Positions 1 through 9,247 of a stretch of DNA of 22,141 nucleotides are shown here, in pieces (within the stretch, counting starts at the first letter, position 1; each line of letters opens with the position of its first letter). Below the pieces are notes generated by a model. It saw only the letters and a list, made by a program, of their open reading frames with translations, made no database searches and had not been told where the DNA came from. Both the position numbers and the translations under genes were made by a program. Source of the DNA: a virus; the IMG/VR virus record IMGVR_UViG_3300033144_004970, positions 1 through 22,141 of that record. One strand, given 5' to 3'.

Positions 1-231
1 ATACCTATGCAAGAGATCTTCGTACTTATCGCACTTCTCTTCTAACACCGCAATACGATCACACTCTTCTTCCAGTCGTTTTTCCAACCGGTCGACAAGG
101 CCCGCGTAAACGGATTCGTCATCCTTTCTTGCGCTGGATCTATTATTGAGATATGCTAAAATCGCGGCGAAAGTTACTTGTATGAAGCCTATTGCGGCCA
201 CAACTATCAATATCAGATTTCCTTCTTCCAT
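1..231 (-). CDS. Partial small membrane protein with coiled-coil tail, cut by the window edge
   Basis: The frame runs open from an ATG at 229-231 to base 1, giving 77 codons without a stop. A ribosome site (AGAGGGTG) lies just upstream of the ATG. Residues about 5-27 form one hydrophobic membrane segment, followed by a positively charged patch (NNRSSARK). From about residue 43 the sequence is charged and heptad-like (LVDRLEKRLEEE, then VLEEKCDKYEDLL), suggesting a coiled coil on the cytoplasmic or periplasmic side. Its start overlaps the end of the previous membrane gene by 19 bases, so the two are probably translated together. Small one-span proteins with coiled coils are common near phage lysis genes, but nothing here proves a holin or spanin role. 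The C terminus is outside the window. Confidence 0.7.
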   Translation of the reverse strand, partial: MEEGNLILIVVAAIGFIQVTFAAILAYLNNRSSARKDDESVYAGLVDRLEKRLEEECDRIAVLEEKCDKYEDLLHRY

Positions 232-557
232 AGCACCCTCTTTATTGCTGGGATCAGCGTTATTATTTCAAACACAGCCTCTGACAGCATCAAGAATCCG
301 AGCGCCATTCTAGCCGCGGCTCGCCATGTAGGGAGGTCTTTTAGCGGTATAATCTGCCCAAAAAGCAGAAAAATGAATCCAAACGCGAGCCAATTGATAA
401 GTCTAATGACGACTCCTTCTCTTCGCATAACCTGCTTTACGCCGGTCTTTATCAAAAACAAGTCTATCGAATATAGAAATACTAATAGAAACGCGAGTCC
501 CGCAAGGAGTATGCTCATATTGTTGCTGAGAATACTTTCTACCCATTTATCATGCAT
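213..557 (-). CDS. Multi-span membrane protein, function unknown (holin-like size)
   Basis: This 114-residue protein has about three hydrophobic segments: residues about 13-36, 52-70 and 84-104. Basic stretches (KQVMRREG, and a KRVLWKKEI end) separate or follow them. The ATG at 555-557 is preceded by an AAGGAG site about 10 bases away, just after the hub gene's stop at 572. Size and topology fit a holin or another small phage membrane protein, and the position after the tail-tip genes is where many siphoviruses place lysis genes. No family was recognised, so the lysis role is an inference. The gene overlaps the next membrane gene by 19 bases. Confidence 0.75.
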   Translation of the reverse strand: MHDKWVESILSNNMSILLAGLAFLLVFLYSIDLFLIKTGVKQVMRREGVVIRLINWLAFGFIFLLFGQIIPLKDLPTWRAAARMALGFLMLSEAVFEIITLIPAIKRVLWKKEI

Positions 558-571
558 GTCATGTTTACTCC

Positions 572-3118
572 TTACACCAGAAAATCGAAAGCGAGATAAA
601 GCTTTTCGCCTTCAGTAGAATATGATCGAACTAACTCGATTACTCGGGCCCTTGTATCCTGTCCGTGCATAACGCATTGAACTATGTCGCCCATGAAGAA
701 GTCTTCGTTATACACAAAGGTCCCTCGAGCCACAAAGTCCCCTTCGAAAATTCCGAACGGGGTTCCTTCTTTTATTACTGTTTCGCCACGGGTTTGAATA
801 ATAGCTAGAATCTCCGAATCTGTCAGATCATCGCCACCGTCTCCGTCTGAATCTCTGTCTACCGTAGTGTTCAAAGAACCCTCGAATCTATTTATCCCCG
901 TTGGCTCGGCGCCATTCCAGACAAAAGTTTGATCGTGAACATCATCCCCAGTAACTACGTATGTTACATTCACTTTATCCAATTCAGATGAGTAGAATGA
1001 ACTATCCAAAACATTGTCAAGATCGTGTGAAAAAGCCACCCACGCATTTTCTATTTGACCGATAGATCTATCTTCGCCCTCATACATATAGAAATATAAG
1101 TCTAAATTATCAAAATCAAGGATGACTTTAAAACCAAAATCCACTCTTTTACAAACGGCTTCAACAACCGAATAGATATCTTGTATGTCAAACTGTTCCT
1201 CAATCGATGTCGGTGATAACATGGCAGGAGGCCACGTTTCAACCGTATCAAAAAGAGCGATCTTTCTATCCGCATCTGCTGGATTCCGTACATGATTATT
1301 GATAAGGGCGTACACTAAGAGCTCTGACCCCTGATTCCAAGTGACAGGGTTCAACAGAACTCGTCTCTCGAATATGCTTTCCGCAGATCGACCGTTGACT
1401 AACAAGCTAGTTTTATCGGTTGTGGTTTCTGGTTTTATCTCTTCGATAATCATAATCTTATCGGAGTTAGTAATATATAGGAAGTTCCCGAAGGTTATTA
1501 ATTGGTGACTACTCGCGAGAGGGTCGGCTAGATAACTTATCGGCAACTCCAATTCGAAATCGCCGAGTTCGTTATATCGTTCCGCCCAATTCAGAGAATA
1601 ATAGTCGTCTATTGCTCCTACCGGCTCAAAGGCCTCGTTATAAACATAGACTATCGGTCTCTCGACCCCGGTATCAACAACGATTGCCGGGGGTGGCATC
1701 TCAATTATATCTTCATATCGCCGACCATGGCCATAGTTGTATATCCAAGAAAACTCCTCATCGGTTAAGTAACGACCCATGTAGATAAAGAGATTGTCCA
1801 TTTTTCCAGCGTAGAAATTTGTTAAATCTCCCCACGACCCGACAAAGAACATCGTGTCCGTCTCATTTATGGCCGTCGGACCTGCCACAGAGTTATAAAC
1901 ACCATTGACACCCACTCTAATCGCATTAGTAGTTGCGTTATAGGTGGCGGTAATAAAGTACCATGTACCATTGGTTAAGTTGCCGAAGTTTGTTGCGTCT
2001 GCAATATAGTTACTTGACCCGTCGTTTACTGCAAAACGAGCCTTGTTGTTTGCTATTTGAAGAATCCATTCGGCATCGCCCCCGGCATCACTCCATCTCC
2101 CAAGTACTTGGTTGAATAGCTCAACCTTGCCGGGCCGCATCCAAACACCCAGAGAAAAATGTTCATCACCTGGACTAAGCCAACCCAAGTTATCGATACT
2201 GCGTAAGTAATCGCTATCACCCGAAAAGAAGTCTGCGTAATTCGGGATAATTGAGTGTCTTTGTTGCACTGATCCAGCCTGGACCCCATTGAAGTCGAAC
2301 AGAGTTAATACCCCTGAATCCGGATCGGAATTTAGACGATTTTCACCAGCGTCCTCGTCCATTTTCCACCACGCTCGTAATGCGAAGTCTCCAGGATTGG
2401 TTCCTACTGCCGCCGGTGCGACAAGCTCCGAATATGTTCGACCAGAACTACCTCCCCATAACCACATGCGTTCGGAAGAAGTAAGAATTCTTTTATATAC
2501 GAAACACTCATCGATCAAACCGTCAAAGAATCTATTCGTACCACCATGCCTGCCACCGATAGCGAAATCGTGTGCACCGTCAAATACACCACCAAAGTGC
2601 GCTTTTGGAACGGGGGGAGCATTATTGACCTGGATGAATATTTGGTTTGTGGCTGCGTTATGCCAAGCAATAATAAAGTACCAAGTATTAACTGCAGCAA
2701 TAACCCCGCTACTGACAGTGGTAACGGTACTCGAACCATCTGCTGAAACGGAAAAGTGAATTTCTGGTTTGGAGCCGCTAATACTTATATAATATTCTCT
2801 AGTTAAGGTTGTCGCTTTACCAATTAGCCGATGTTGATTAATTGGGAACTGGTTGAGTGATAATGGTTTAAACCAACCCCCAATAGTGAAATCGATATCA
2901 CCCATACTTAAGTCGGCATTATCCGTCCTGGTTAAATATCTGCCCTCGTTTCCTGGATTGTTGGCCCACGCGGCGTTGTCCTGCTTTCCATCCGGGTCAA
3001 ACGATATCGAGCCGTTGGCGGTCAGATGGTTACCTGAAAAGCTGTCATTACGTTGGCCGCTTTCCTCGTCAAGAGTCCACCAGGCAACAAGATTTGTTTT
3101 TAGGGGATTGGTGGACAT
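572..3118 (-). CDS. Baseplate hub/tail protein (ReqiPepy6 Gp37-like) with two N-terminal LamG-like domains
   Basis: The 848 residues split into two parts. Residues about 8-229 and 242-466 are two concanavalin/LamG-like beta-sandwich domains. Each opens with an AWW strand (LVAWWTLDEESG; LRAWWKMDEDAG), has a W-Y-F-I core strand, and ends in a GR-x-Y-x-E/D motif. Residues about 485-848 match the pattern of the siphovirus ReqiPepy6 Gp37-like tail family: an NWAERYNELGDFELELP segment, a MIIEEI strand, then a LLVNGRSAESIFERR block. These proteins form the hub at the tail tip, below the distal tail protein. LamG folds often bind carbohydrate, so surface attachment is a reasonable inference. Residues 754-769 carry a D-rich loop (DRDSDGDGGDDLTDSE) resembling calcium-binding loops. 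The ATG has a good AAGGAG site and follows the distal tail stop by one base. Confidence 0.85.
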   Translation of the reverse strand: MSTNPLKTNLVAWWTLDEESGQRNDSFSGNHLTANGSISFDPDGKQDNAAWANNPGNEGRYLTRTDNADLSMGDIDFTIGGWFKPLSLNQFPINQHRLIGKATTLTREYYISISGSKPEIHFSVSADGSSTVTTVSSGVIAAVNTWYFIIAWHNAATNQIFIQVNNAPPVPKAHFGGVFDGAHDFAIGGRHGGTNRFFDGLIDECFVYKRILTSSERMWLWGGSSGRTYSELVAPAAVGTNPGDFALRAWWKMDEDAGENRLNSDPDSGVLTLFDFNGVQAGSVQQRHSIIPNYADFFSGDSDYLRSIDNLGWLSPGDEHFSLGVWMRPGKVELFNQVLGRWSDAGGDAEWILQIANNKARFAVNDGSSNYIADATNFGNLTNGTWYFITATYNATTNAIRVGVNGVYNSVAGPTAINETDTMFFVGSWGDLTNFYAGKMDNLFIYMGRYLTDEEFSWIYNYGHGRRYEDIIEMPPPAIVVDTGVERPIVYVYNEAFEPVGAIDDYYSLNWAERYNELGDFELELPISYLADPLASSHQLITFGNFLYITNSDKIMIIEEIKPETTTDKTSLLVNGRSAESIFERRVLLNPVTWNQGSELLVYALINNHVRNPADADRKIALFDTVETWPPAMLSPTSIEEQFDIQDIYSVVEAVCKRVDFGFKVILDFDNLDLYFYMYEGEDRSIGQIENAWVAFSHDLDNVLDSSFYSSELDKVNVTYVVTGDDVHDQTFVWNGAEPTGINRFEGSLNTTVDRDSDGDGGDDLTDSEILAIIQTRGETVIKEGTPFGIFEGDFVARGTFVYNEDFFMGDIVQCVMHGQDTRARVIELVRSYSTEGEKLYLAFDFLV

Positions 3119-3119
3119 A

Positions 3120-4619
3120 TTAAACTCCTTGGAATTTCGTACTGAAGGTCATTTTTGTTTCCACTACACCGGCAGTTTCTGCATAGGTTCTTCCGTTACC
3201 AATATTACGCAGCCAGGTAAAATTTGCACCGGTAAGAAGACCATCGTAAAACATTATAGATTGTAGTCGACCATCGAACTCATCGCCACTAGATATTCCA
3301 CCTATAAAGGTTTTTGAACTACTATAAGCAAGTGGTGGGTCGAGTATAAGTTTAGTTACCGGCGTACCATCGTCTTTTTGCATATAAAAGTAGTCTGCAG
3401 CCACATCGTACCAAAGGTAGTAAATGGCCCAAGTCCCGGCCGTAGCCATAGGAAGGTTACGGGTTAAATCCACACCACCGCTTGCAATATTAAATTGTAA
3501 GTTTCCGTCGCTTCTTGCCCTAAGCCAATAACCATTGTCTCCGGCGGCGTCCACGGTGTGCATTATATAGTTGTAATCAGAAAAAACATCCACATTAGCC
3601 CAAAAAACAATGCTAAAATCTCCTACCGGGCAAAGATCTGGGTCAGGGGCTGAGTTTTCAAAGAGGCTGTCAGTAGTACCTGGAAAATCTCGAGCCGTAG
3701 GATAACGAAAAATGTTAAGTCCTGGACCCGAACCGATGGCGCCGCTGGATCTTATAAGATCCTTTCCGGCATGATGCTCTAAAAGTTTCCCCCCATGCAC
3801 CTCATTACCTGGGTAATAAGCAACCAGGTTGGACGGTCTACTTGAGTCGGGATTAACTGACGCAGCCATTTCGATATTATTATCTCCACGGTGGAGTTGT
3901 ATCCAGTCATCGCCCATACCCAAAGCTGGGAGTAGGCTCGTTTGGATTCCAAAAAATGTCTCGAATATGATCGATTTTTGGCCAATACGAGTGTCTATGT
4001 ATAACTTGTCGCCAATGAGAGCGGGACCAACAGAAGAAAGATCTATGTATAGGGCTTGACCCCCATTATCATTGGTTATATAAACGTTACTTACGGTTCC
4101 ACCAAAAGTAAGACTCATATAAACACCGGTAGAAACGTCTCCATTATAGGGAATATTTTTCTCAGTATTCATTGGGAGTGATACTTCGTCTGACAGTAAG
4201 TCTAAGAACCATGGATTTGCACAATATAGTCCAATGACCGCGTTCTCTACCTTGGCGAATTGATTGAATTCGTTCGTTTCAACTATGGCCTCCGTATAAA
4301 CATCCTTCGCGTCAGTGGTTATACCTAAGACAATCGTTCCTTTTATTGGGAAATAGTCATATATCAACTGTTTCGCTGTCTCTTCGGCATCTCCTGTCGC
4401 TGTTACTGCTAAAGTTAAGATTATATGTCTCGCATCTGTCCTGACAAAAGTACCCCGCATGCCGTCATAACCAGGTCCCGCCGTACCAGTAACGGTACCT
4501 TTAGGGGGACCCAGTCCGGACATATTAAAAACGAGGAGCCCGTGATCTTCTTCCGAGCTCCTCAAATTTAACTCAAGGGTGTTTCCGTCAGGGTTTGTGG
4601 CCCATAACGTTTGTATCAT
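3120..4619 (-). CDS. Distal tail protein (Dit/Sipho_tail type) with C-terminal LamG-like domain
   Basis: The first 250 residues or so have the Dit pattern: an N-terminal strand with NPDGNTLELN, a beta domain ending around VIGLYCANPWFLD, and a second beta-sandwich with GDNNIEMAA. Dit rings join the last tail tube ring to the baseplate hub. The position between tape measure and hub fits this role exactly. Residues about 262-480 form an extra LamG-like domain (LVAYYPGNE at its start, GDFSIVFWANV, IGNGRTYAE at its end) closely related in layout to the two such domains in the neighbouring hub gene. This makes the protein longer (499 residues) than a minimal Dit of about 250. The ATG overlaps the tape measure stop as ATGA, so translation is probably coupled. 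Confidence 0.85.
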   Translation of the reverse strand: MIQTLWATNPDGNTLELNLRSSEEDHGLLVFNMSGLGPPKGTVTGTAGPGYDGMRGTFVRTDARHIILTLAVTATGDAEETAKQLIYDYFPIKGTIVLGITTDAKDVYTEAIVETNEFNQFAKVENAVIGLYCANPWFLDLLSDEVSLPMNTEKNIPYNGDVSTGVYMSLTFGGTVSNVYITNDNGGQALYIDLSSVGPALIGDKLYIDTRIGQKSIIFETFFGIQTSLLPALGMGDDWIQLHRGDNNIEMAASVNPDSSRPSNLVAYYPGNEVHGGKLLEHHAGKDLIRSSGAIGSGPGLNIFRYPTARDFPGTTDSLFENSAPDPDLCPVGDFSIVFWANVDVFSDYNYIMHTVDAAGDNGYWLRARSDGNLQFNIASGGVDLTRNLPMATAGTWAIYYLWYDVAADYFYMQKDDGTPVTKLILDPPLAYSSSKTFIGGISSGDEFDGRLQSIMFYDGLLTGANFTWLRNIGNGRTYAETAGVVETKMTFSTKFQGV

Positions 4620-7600
4620 TTTTCGAATACCTTCCTTGAAAGATTAGCCACTTGCGTCCGGGTCTGCCTGTAGATTTCGGCACGATCCAGAGCCTTCGGC
4701 GAGTAATTATACTGATTGTAAACAACACCATCTTTTCCGTCATCGTCATTATCTAAGCCATCACCATCCGCATCGCTTGTTCGTACTCCGATGCTGGCCA
4801 GGTCTGAGGATATAGAAACATTTCCGAACGCACTCTGGATTAATCCAGCGCCGGCGGTAACGCTACTAAGGTCCATGACAGGAGATATGAGCGGTCTAAG
4901 TTCTATTGCATCATTAAGTTCGTCTGACAGTAATGAGATTAACGGGTCGAATTGTTTCTTACTATCTCTTACAAAGTCTGAAATAGCGCCCCTAGTGGTG
5001 GTAACACCGTGTCTAATAGAATTTACCAAACCAGCAATAAGATTCTTGCCGACTCGATAGGTCCATTTGGATGGGGATTCTTCTTCGAATCCTTCTTCCA
5101 TCTCATTCTTAGCTCCACCGATAAGACCCTGAATAGCAGTCCAAATTCTACCGGCGCCAGCCCCGAGGCCGTTTATCAAACCTTGTATGATGTTTCCCGC
5201 TATACTGAATCCAATTTCCATCACCCGCTCAATGTTCTTTTGGGTTATAACCTCTGATTCGATAGTTTCGAGGAATGTGAAATATAACTCAACCGCCGAT
5301 TCTACGATCTGTGGTAACCCCTCAGTTATCCCTTCGATGAACTGAGTGATAATACTGAGAGCCGTAGTAACGATGTCTTTGATATTATCTTCGATACCCT
5401 TCATGATGCCCAAAAGAATATCATAGCCAGCCTGAATTATATCAGGTAAAAGGTCGACAATAACCTGTAAAAAGTCAACTATCATCTGTCCTACCAGAAG
5501 CATTATATCAGGAAGGAGTGTTGTGAAACCTTCGATTATAGCCAAAAGGATGTCCTTACCAGCCTTGACAATCTCCGGAATCTTCTCAGCTATAGTTATG
5601 ATGAATTGGGTTATGCCTTCTGCTATAGCTATCGCCATCTTAGGCACCCATTGCACAATAGCGGGACCAATGACGGCAAGGGCAGATCCAACAAGAACAA
5701 ACGCGCCAGCGAGTGCTGCCAGCCCAGTTGCTGCCAAGAATATGCCAAAGCCGAATAGAGCGGCGCCAGCGCCCATCATCATCAAAGCGAGGCCGAAAGC
5801 CATTAGAACTATAACTATAGGGGCTAACAAGTAGCCAGCTACGATGAATATAAGTAGCGCTATGGCTATTGCAGCGAGGGCAGCTATTAATTGGTGTATT
5901 GGAATCCCACCAATGATCTTCAACGCAACGCCTAATATAACCAAAGCTCCAGCCATAACTATCATGGCTAATGCGCCTGGCATGGCGGTTGTCATAAGCT
6001 TTCCGGCTATCGCAAGTAAGACTATTACTATGGTGATGGCTACTAAGCCGACAACAAGCTGCATCAGATTCATCTTTCCGAATGCCTCTACGGCCTTTTG
6101 TATAACGAGGAGGGCTATACCCATAACCAACATTGCCCCGGCTGCTTGTAGAATCTTGTCCGTCTTCACGAATTTAGAGAAAAGAGCCATTCCAGCCATA
6201 ACTCCCGCGACCACAGCTAAGCCTTGCCGTATGATTTCCCATTTAGTTGTTCCGAATTTAACAACAACCTCATGTAATTTGTCTAATGATTTAGCTATAG
6301 CGAGCATAGCTATTGAGGCCTTGAGACTACTATTCTTATCGCCACCAGTTTTAGACAATATAGCTAGAGAACCAGTTAGGATAGCCACTGAAGCCGCCAC
6401 TGAAGCTAAACCGAGGCCCAATGTTACAGGATCAGTTTCGCCGAATAGCTTAACAACTCCCCATATTCCCAATAGAGCTAGTGCTAAACCCTGCATAACT
6501 AATATGCTTTTAAGTGTTCCCTTGCCTGTTTTCATTCCACGAACTGCCCCAACTAAAACAATTAAGGAAGCTATTATAGCCCCTATACCTTGTTCCATTG
6601 CGTCTGCATCGATACCCGACATAACTTTTAGGGCGAGCGCCATAAAACCGACAGCTATGGATAAACCAACTATTGCAACCGCAGACTTAATCGCGTCTTG
6701 TGGTTTTACCATTTTCAAAGCACCTGACGCACCAAATAACACAAGGAGCATGGCTGCGATTGATGCGGTAGCAGTCGTCAATTTCGTACTATCGATTAGG
6801 GTGAGTAGGAAGACAGAAGCCGCCAAGAGGGCTATAGATATAGCTATCTTTTGTAGCGTGTCCGCACGTATGTTGTTCTGGAATGATCCTATGGTACCTT
6901 CTAGTTTATCGAATACATCTATAATGCCTTCTCCGAAATCGGAATCGTCAATGGCTCCGCTTAAGAAGTCGCCACTAGCGATCTTTCGTATGGACAGAAC
7001 GGCGCCGGCTAACAAACCGGTATTGATTATATCGAATAGGTGAGAATAGTCGATATTGTCAGCGTTCTCAGCAAGGTAGTTGAAGGCTTCCGTTAGTGCT
7101 TCGAGAAGTCCGGCACCAAATTCTTTTGCTTTGGCTCCGGCATCATCAAAAGTTTTGGCGGCCCACAGACCAAATTTCGATTCTTTTAAACCATCTATCC
7201 AACTAAAACCTTCTTTGGCGTCAGCTCCAAATTGCTTTATTCGACGACCATCAAAGGTGTTCACTAACCCAAGAAAAGATTCTAGGACGTCAGAATTTTG
7301 GAATTCCTCCCATAACTCTTTAACCTTCACAATCGTCTCTTCTATAAAAGCATTGAAATCCCCCAGCGCCGCGATTCCACCATCGCGAATCTCAGCGAAG
7401 AAGTCCCCTATCTCAACAGCCATATCCCTAAAGTATTGTGCTGTAGCTTGCCAATCTATATTATTGAACCAGGCCACAATGTCTTTAACAATCTTTAGTT
7501 TGACTATTTCCGCATATAGCATCTGTGCGCCGACCGCCAGTAGGTAGAATGGGGCTATAAGGGCCGTAAGAATTGTTTTGGCCACTTCTAGAACGTTTAG

Positions 7601-9247
7601 CCAGTCTCCCTTATCTAGTTGTTGTAACCACTGGACAACTTTGTTAATGAGTTTTAACTCTAAAAACGCGTCAACCAATGATCTAACTTTATCGATAAAC
7701 TCCCCTACTTTTTCGATGACATCGGCAACAACTTTGTCGAAGAAACCAGTGTTCTCCGCAAACTCTTTGAATTGGAATATAGCAGTACCCAGGCCAGACG
7801 TAAAGTCTAACACAGAACCGCTGCCCTTAAAGAGTGTTCCGATAAGCGCAACAATAGGCTTTAATACAGCCTTTACAACCATAAACACAATAGCTATGGC
7901 CGCAAAGAGCCCCCGCATGCTGTTCCCGAATCGTCTTGAATTATCGCCAGCATCACTTAGAAACCAACCAATTCGTTGGAAGAGATAGGTTATTTGGAAT
8001 AAATCCGTAACGTCCATACTGCCAAAGACTTCTCTAAACGCCCAGGTAACACGATCCAAAAGACCGACCATGCCGCCCAGCATATCCATAAAGGCCGATA
8101 CAAGTTTATTCCTGCCCCCCAGCCTCTCCCACGTCTCAAGTAAATTGTTTCTGGCATCAGATGAGGCATCGATTACGCCGCCGATCAGACCGGCAACACC
8201 GCCCCATAATTCTTTAGCCTGTTCGAAATCGCCAAATATAAGTCGCCAACTCGTGGCCCAACCACTCCCCAGGGCTTCCCCTAGCGTGTCTTTTAGGGCC
8301 GTGAAGGTCTTGACCTTGGTTGCTGCGTCGTTCGCAATGACAGCCAGTTTTTGAATCTCAACGATTTGCTCTGCGGTATACCCCATCGATTCTAATTGGG
8401 AATCTGTTAGATCGCCCGTGAATTGAGATAGGGTCTCCAATAGAATTTCCGAAGATAACCACCCGGTGTTAAGACTTCCGCGGAAATCATTTTGCGCGGC
8501 GGTCATGTCGCTTACAGCAACTCTGTGCACCTTGGCCGTTGTGATCAAGGCATCCTGGAATAGTTGTCCGCCCAAACCAGCACTTTGAACGCTATTCCAA
8601 TCCATAAGTTTAACTGTTCCAGTAGAAAGGGCCTGGCTTAACTGGTACATTGCCGTTGCGGCCTGTACTGAACTTGAACCAGAGACAGCGGCCAAATTTG
8701 CAATACCCTTAATCGCCTGAACGGACGTATCGAGGTCCACACCGGCTGCCGTGAAGGTACCGATGTTCTTAGTCATCTCTGTGAAATTATATATGGTTAA
8801 ATCGGCGTATTCGTTCAATTCGTCGAGCGCATCAGTCACATCTTGAAGATTTGTTCCCGCCTTCGCAGTGTTGGCAAGGATTGTCTGAACTGCGTTAAGC
8901 TGTGTTTCGTATTCCCCGAAACCATCCGCAGCCGCGCCAAAAAGCACAGTACCAGCGAGTTTTTTCGCACCGCCAATAACCGCCTCTGTAATCTTCGCTA
9001 TTATTACGCCCGCTGCGACACCCATTATACTTAGCTTACTATTTATAGACTCTAGACTGTTCGCCATAGTAGAAAAGTCTATCTTCGCCACCTTGTCTAA
9101 ATTTGCGAATGCTTGTTCCGACTTAGTAAAGTCGATGTTCCTTTTAAATTCTGATAAATCGTCCGTGGATTTTTTTACGCCATCTCTAAACTTCTTGGCG
9201 TCGAATTCCAATTGGACGATATTTTTTTCAATTGTAGTGTTACTCAT
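4616..9247 (-). CDS. Tail tape measure protein
   Basis: At 1543 residues this is the longest tail gene, directly upstream of Dit as usual. Residues about 1-80 are charged and helical. Residues about 80-350 match the conserved tape-measure N-terminal domain (GEYETQLNAVQTILANT, LMDWNSVQSAGLGGQLFQ, GDFEQAKELWGGV). Residues about 795-1200 are a long run of hydrophobic helices, expected for a segment that enters the host membrane during DNA injection. Residues about 1200-1330 are amphipathic helical repeats (IVKAGKDILLAIIEGF, IIQAGYDILLGIMKG). A common tape-measure motif, ESPSKWTYRVGKNLIAGLV, lies near residue 1391. The C terminus has the conserved NQYNYSPKALDRAEIYRQTR. A D-rich loop at 1492-1507 is unusual. 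The start overlaps the upstream stop (ATGA) and has a GGAGG site. By the usual rule that tape length sets tail length, the tail should be long. Confidence 0.95.
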   Translation of the reverse strand: MSNTTIEKNIVQLEFDAKKFRDGVKKSTDDLSEFKRNIDFTKSEQAFANLDKVAKIDFSTMANSLESINSKLSIMGVAAGVIIAKITEAVIGGAKKLAGTVLFGAAADGFGEYETQLNAVQTILANTAKAGTNLQDVTDALDELNEYADLTIYNFTEMTKNIGTFTAAGVDLDTSVQAIKGIANLAAVSGSSSVQAATAMYQLSQALSTGTVKLMDWNSVQSAGLGGQLFQDALITTAKVHRVAVSDMTAAQNDFRGSLNTGWLSSEILLETLSQFTGDLTDSQLESMGYTAEQIVEIQKLAVIANDAATKVKTFTALKDTLGEALGSGWATSWRLIFGDFEQAKELWGGVAGLIGGVIDASSDARNNLLETWERLGGRNKLVSAFMDMLGGMVGLLDRVTWAFREVFGSMDVTDLFQITYLFQRIGWFLSDAGDNSRRFGNSMRGLFAAIAIVFMVVKAVLKPIVALIGTLFKGSGSVLDFTSGLGTAIFQFKEFAENTGFFDKVVADVIEKVGEFIDKVRSLVDAFLELKLINKVVQWLQQLDKGDWLNVLEVAKTILTALIAPFYLLAVGAQMLYAEIVKLKIVKDIVAWFNNIDWQATAQYFRDMAVEIGDFFAEIRDGGIAALGDFNAFIEETIVKVKELWEEFQNSDVLESFLGLVNTFDGRRIKQFGADAKEGFSWIDGLKESKFGLWAAKTFDDAGAKAKEFGAGLLEALTEAFNYLAENADNIDYSHLFDIINTGLLAGAVLSIRKIASGDFLSGAIDDSDFGEGIIDVFDKLEGTIGSFQNNIRADTLQKIAISIALLAASVFLLTLIDSTKLTTATASIAAMLLVLFGASGALKMVKPQDAIKSAVAIVGLSIAVGFMALALKVMSGIDADAMEQGIGAIIASLIVLVGAVRGMKTGKGTLKSILVMQGLALALLGIWGVVKLFGETDPVTLGLGLASVAASVAILTGSLAILSKTGGDKNSSLKASIAMLAIAKSLDKLHEVVVKFGTTKWEIIRQGLAVVAGVMAGMALFSKFVKTDKILQAAGAMLVMGIALLVIQKAVEAFGKMNLMQLVVGLVAITIVIVLLAIAGKLMTTAMPGALAMIVMAGALVILGVALKIIGGIPIHQLIAALAAIAIALLIFIVAGYLLAPIVIVLMAFGLALMMMGAGAALFGFGIFLAATGLAALAGAFVLVGSALAVIGPAIVQWVPKMAIAIAEGITQFIITIAEKIPEIVKAGKDILLAIIEGFTTLLPDIMLLVGQMIVDFLQVIVDLLPDIIQAGYDILLGIMKGIEDNIKDIVTTALSIITQFIEGITEGLPQIVESAVELYFTFLETIESEVITQKNIERVMEIGFSIAGNIIQGLINGLGAGAGRIWTAIQGLIGGAKNEMEEGFEEESPSKWTYRVGKNLIAGLVNSIRHGVTTTRGAISDFVRDSKKQFDPLISLLSDELNDAIELRPLISPVMDLSSVTAGAGLIQSAFGNVSISSDLASIGVRTSDADGDGLDNDDDGKDGVVYNQYNYSPKALDRAEIYRQTRTQVANLSRKVFEK

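Noticed and set aside
178-618. A 146-codon plus-strand frame at the left end
   Set aside because: It lies opposite two well-supported minus-strand membrane genes and the end of the hub gene, and no phage-like protein pattern is visible.
5844-7043. A 399-codon open frame on the plus strand opposite the tape measure
   Set aside because: It mirrors the hydrophobic helices of the tape measure, has no ribosome site support and reads as low-complexity Ala/Ile/Thr sequence. It is an antisense shadow.
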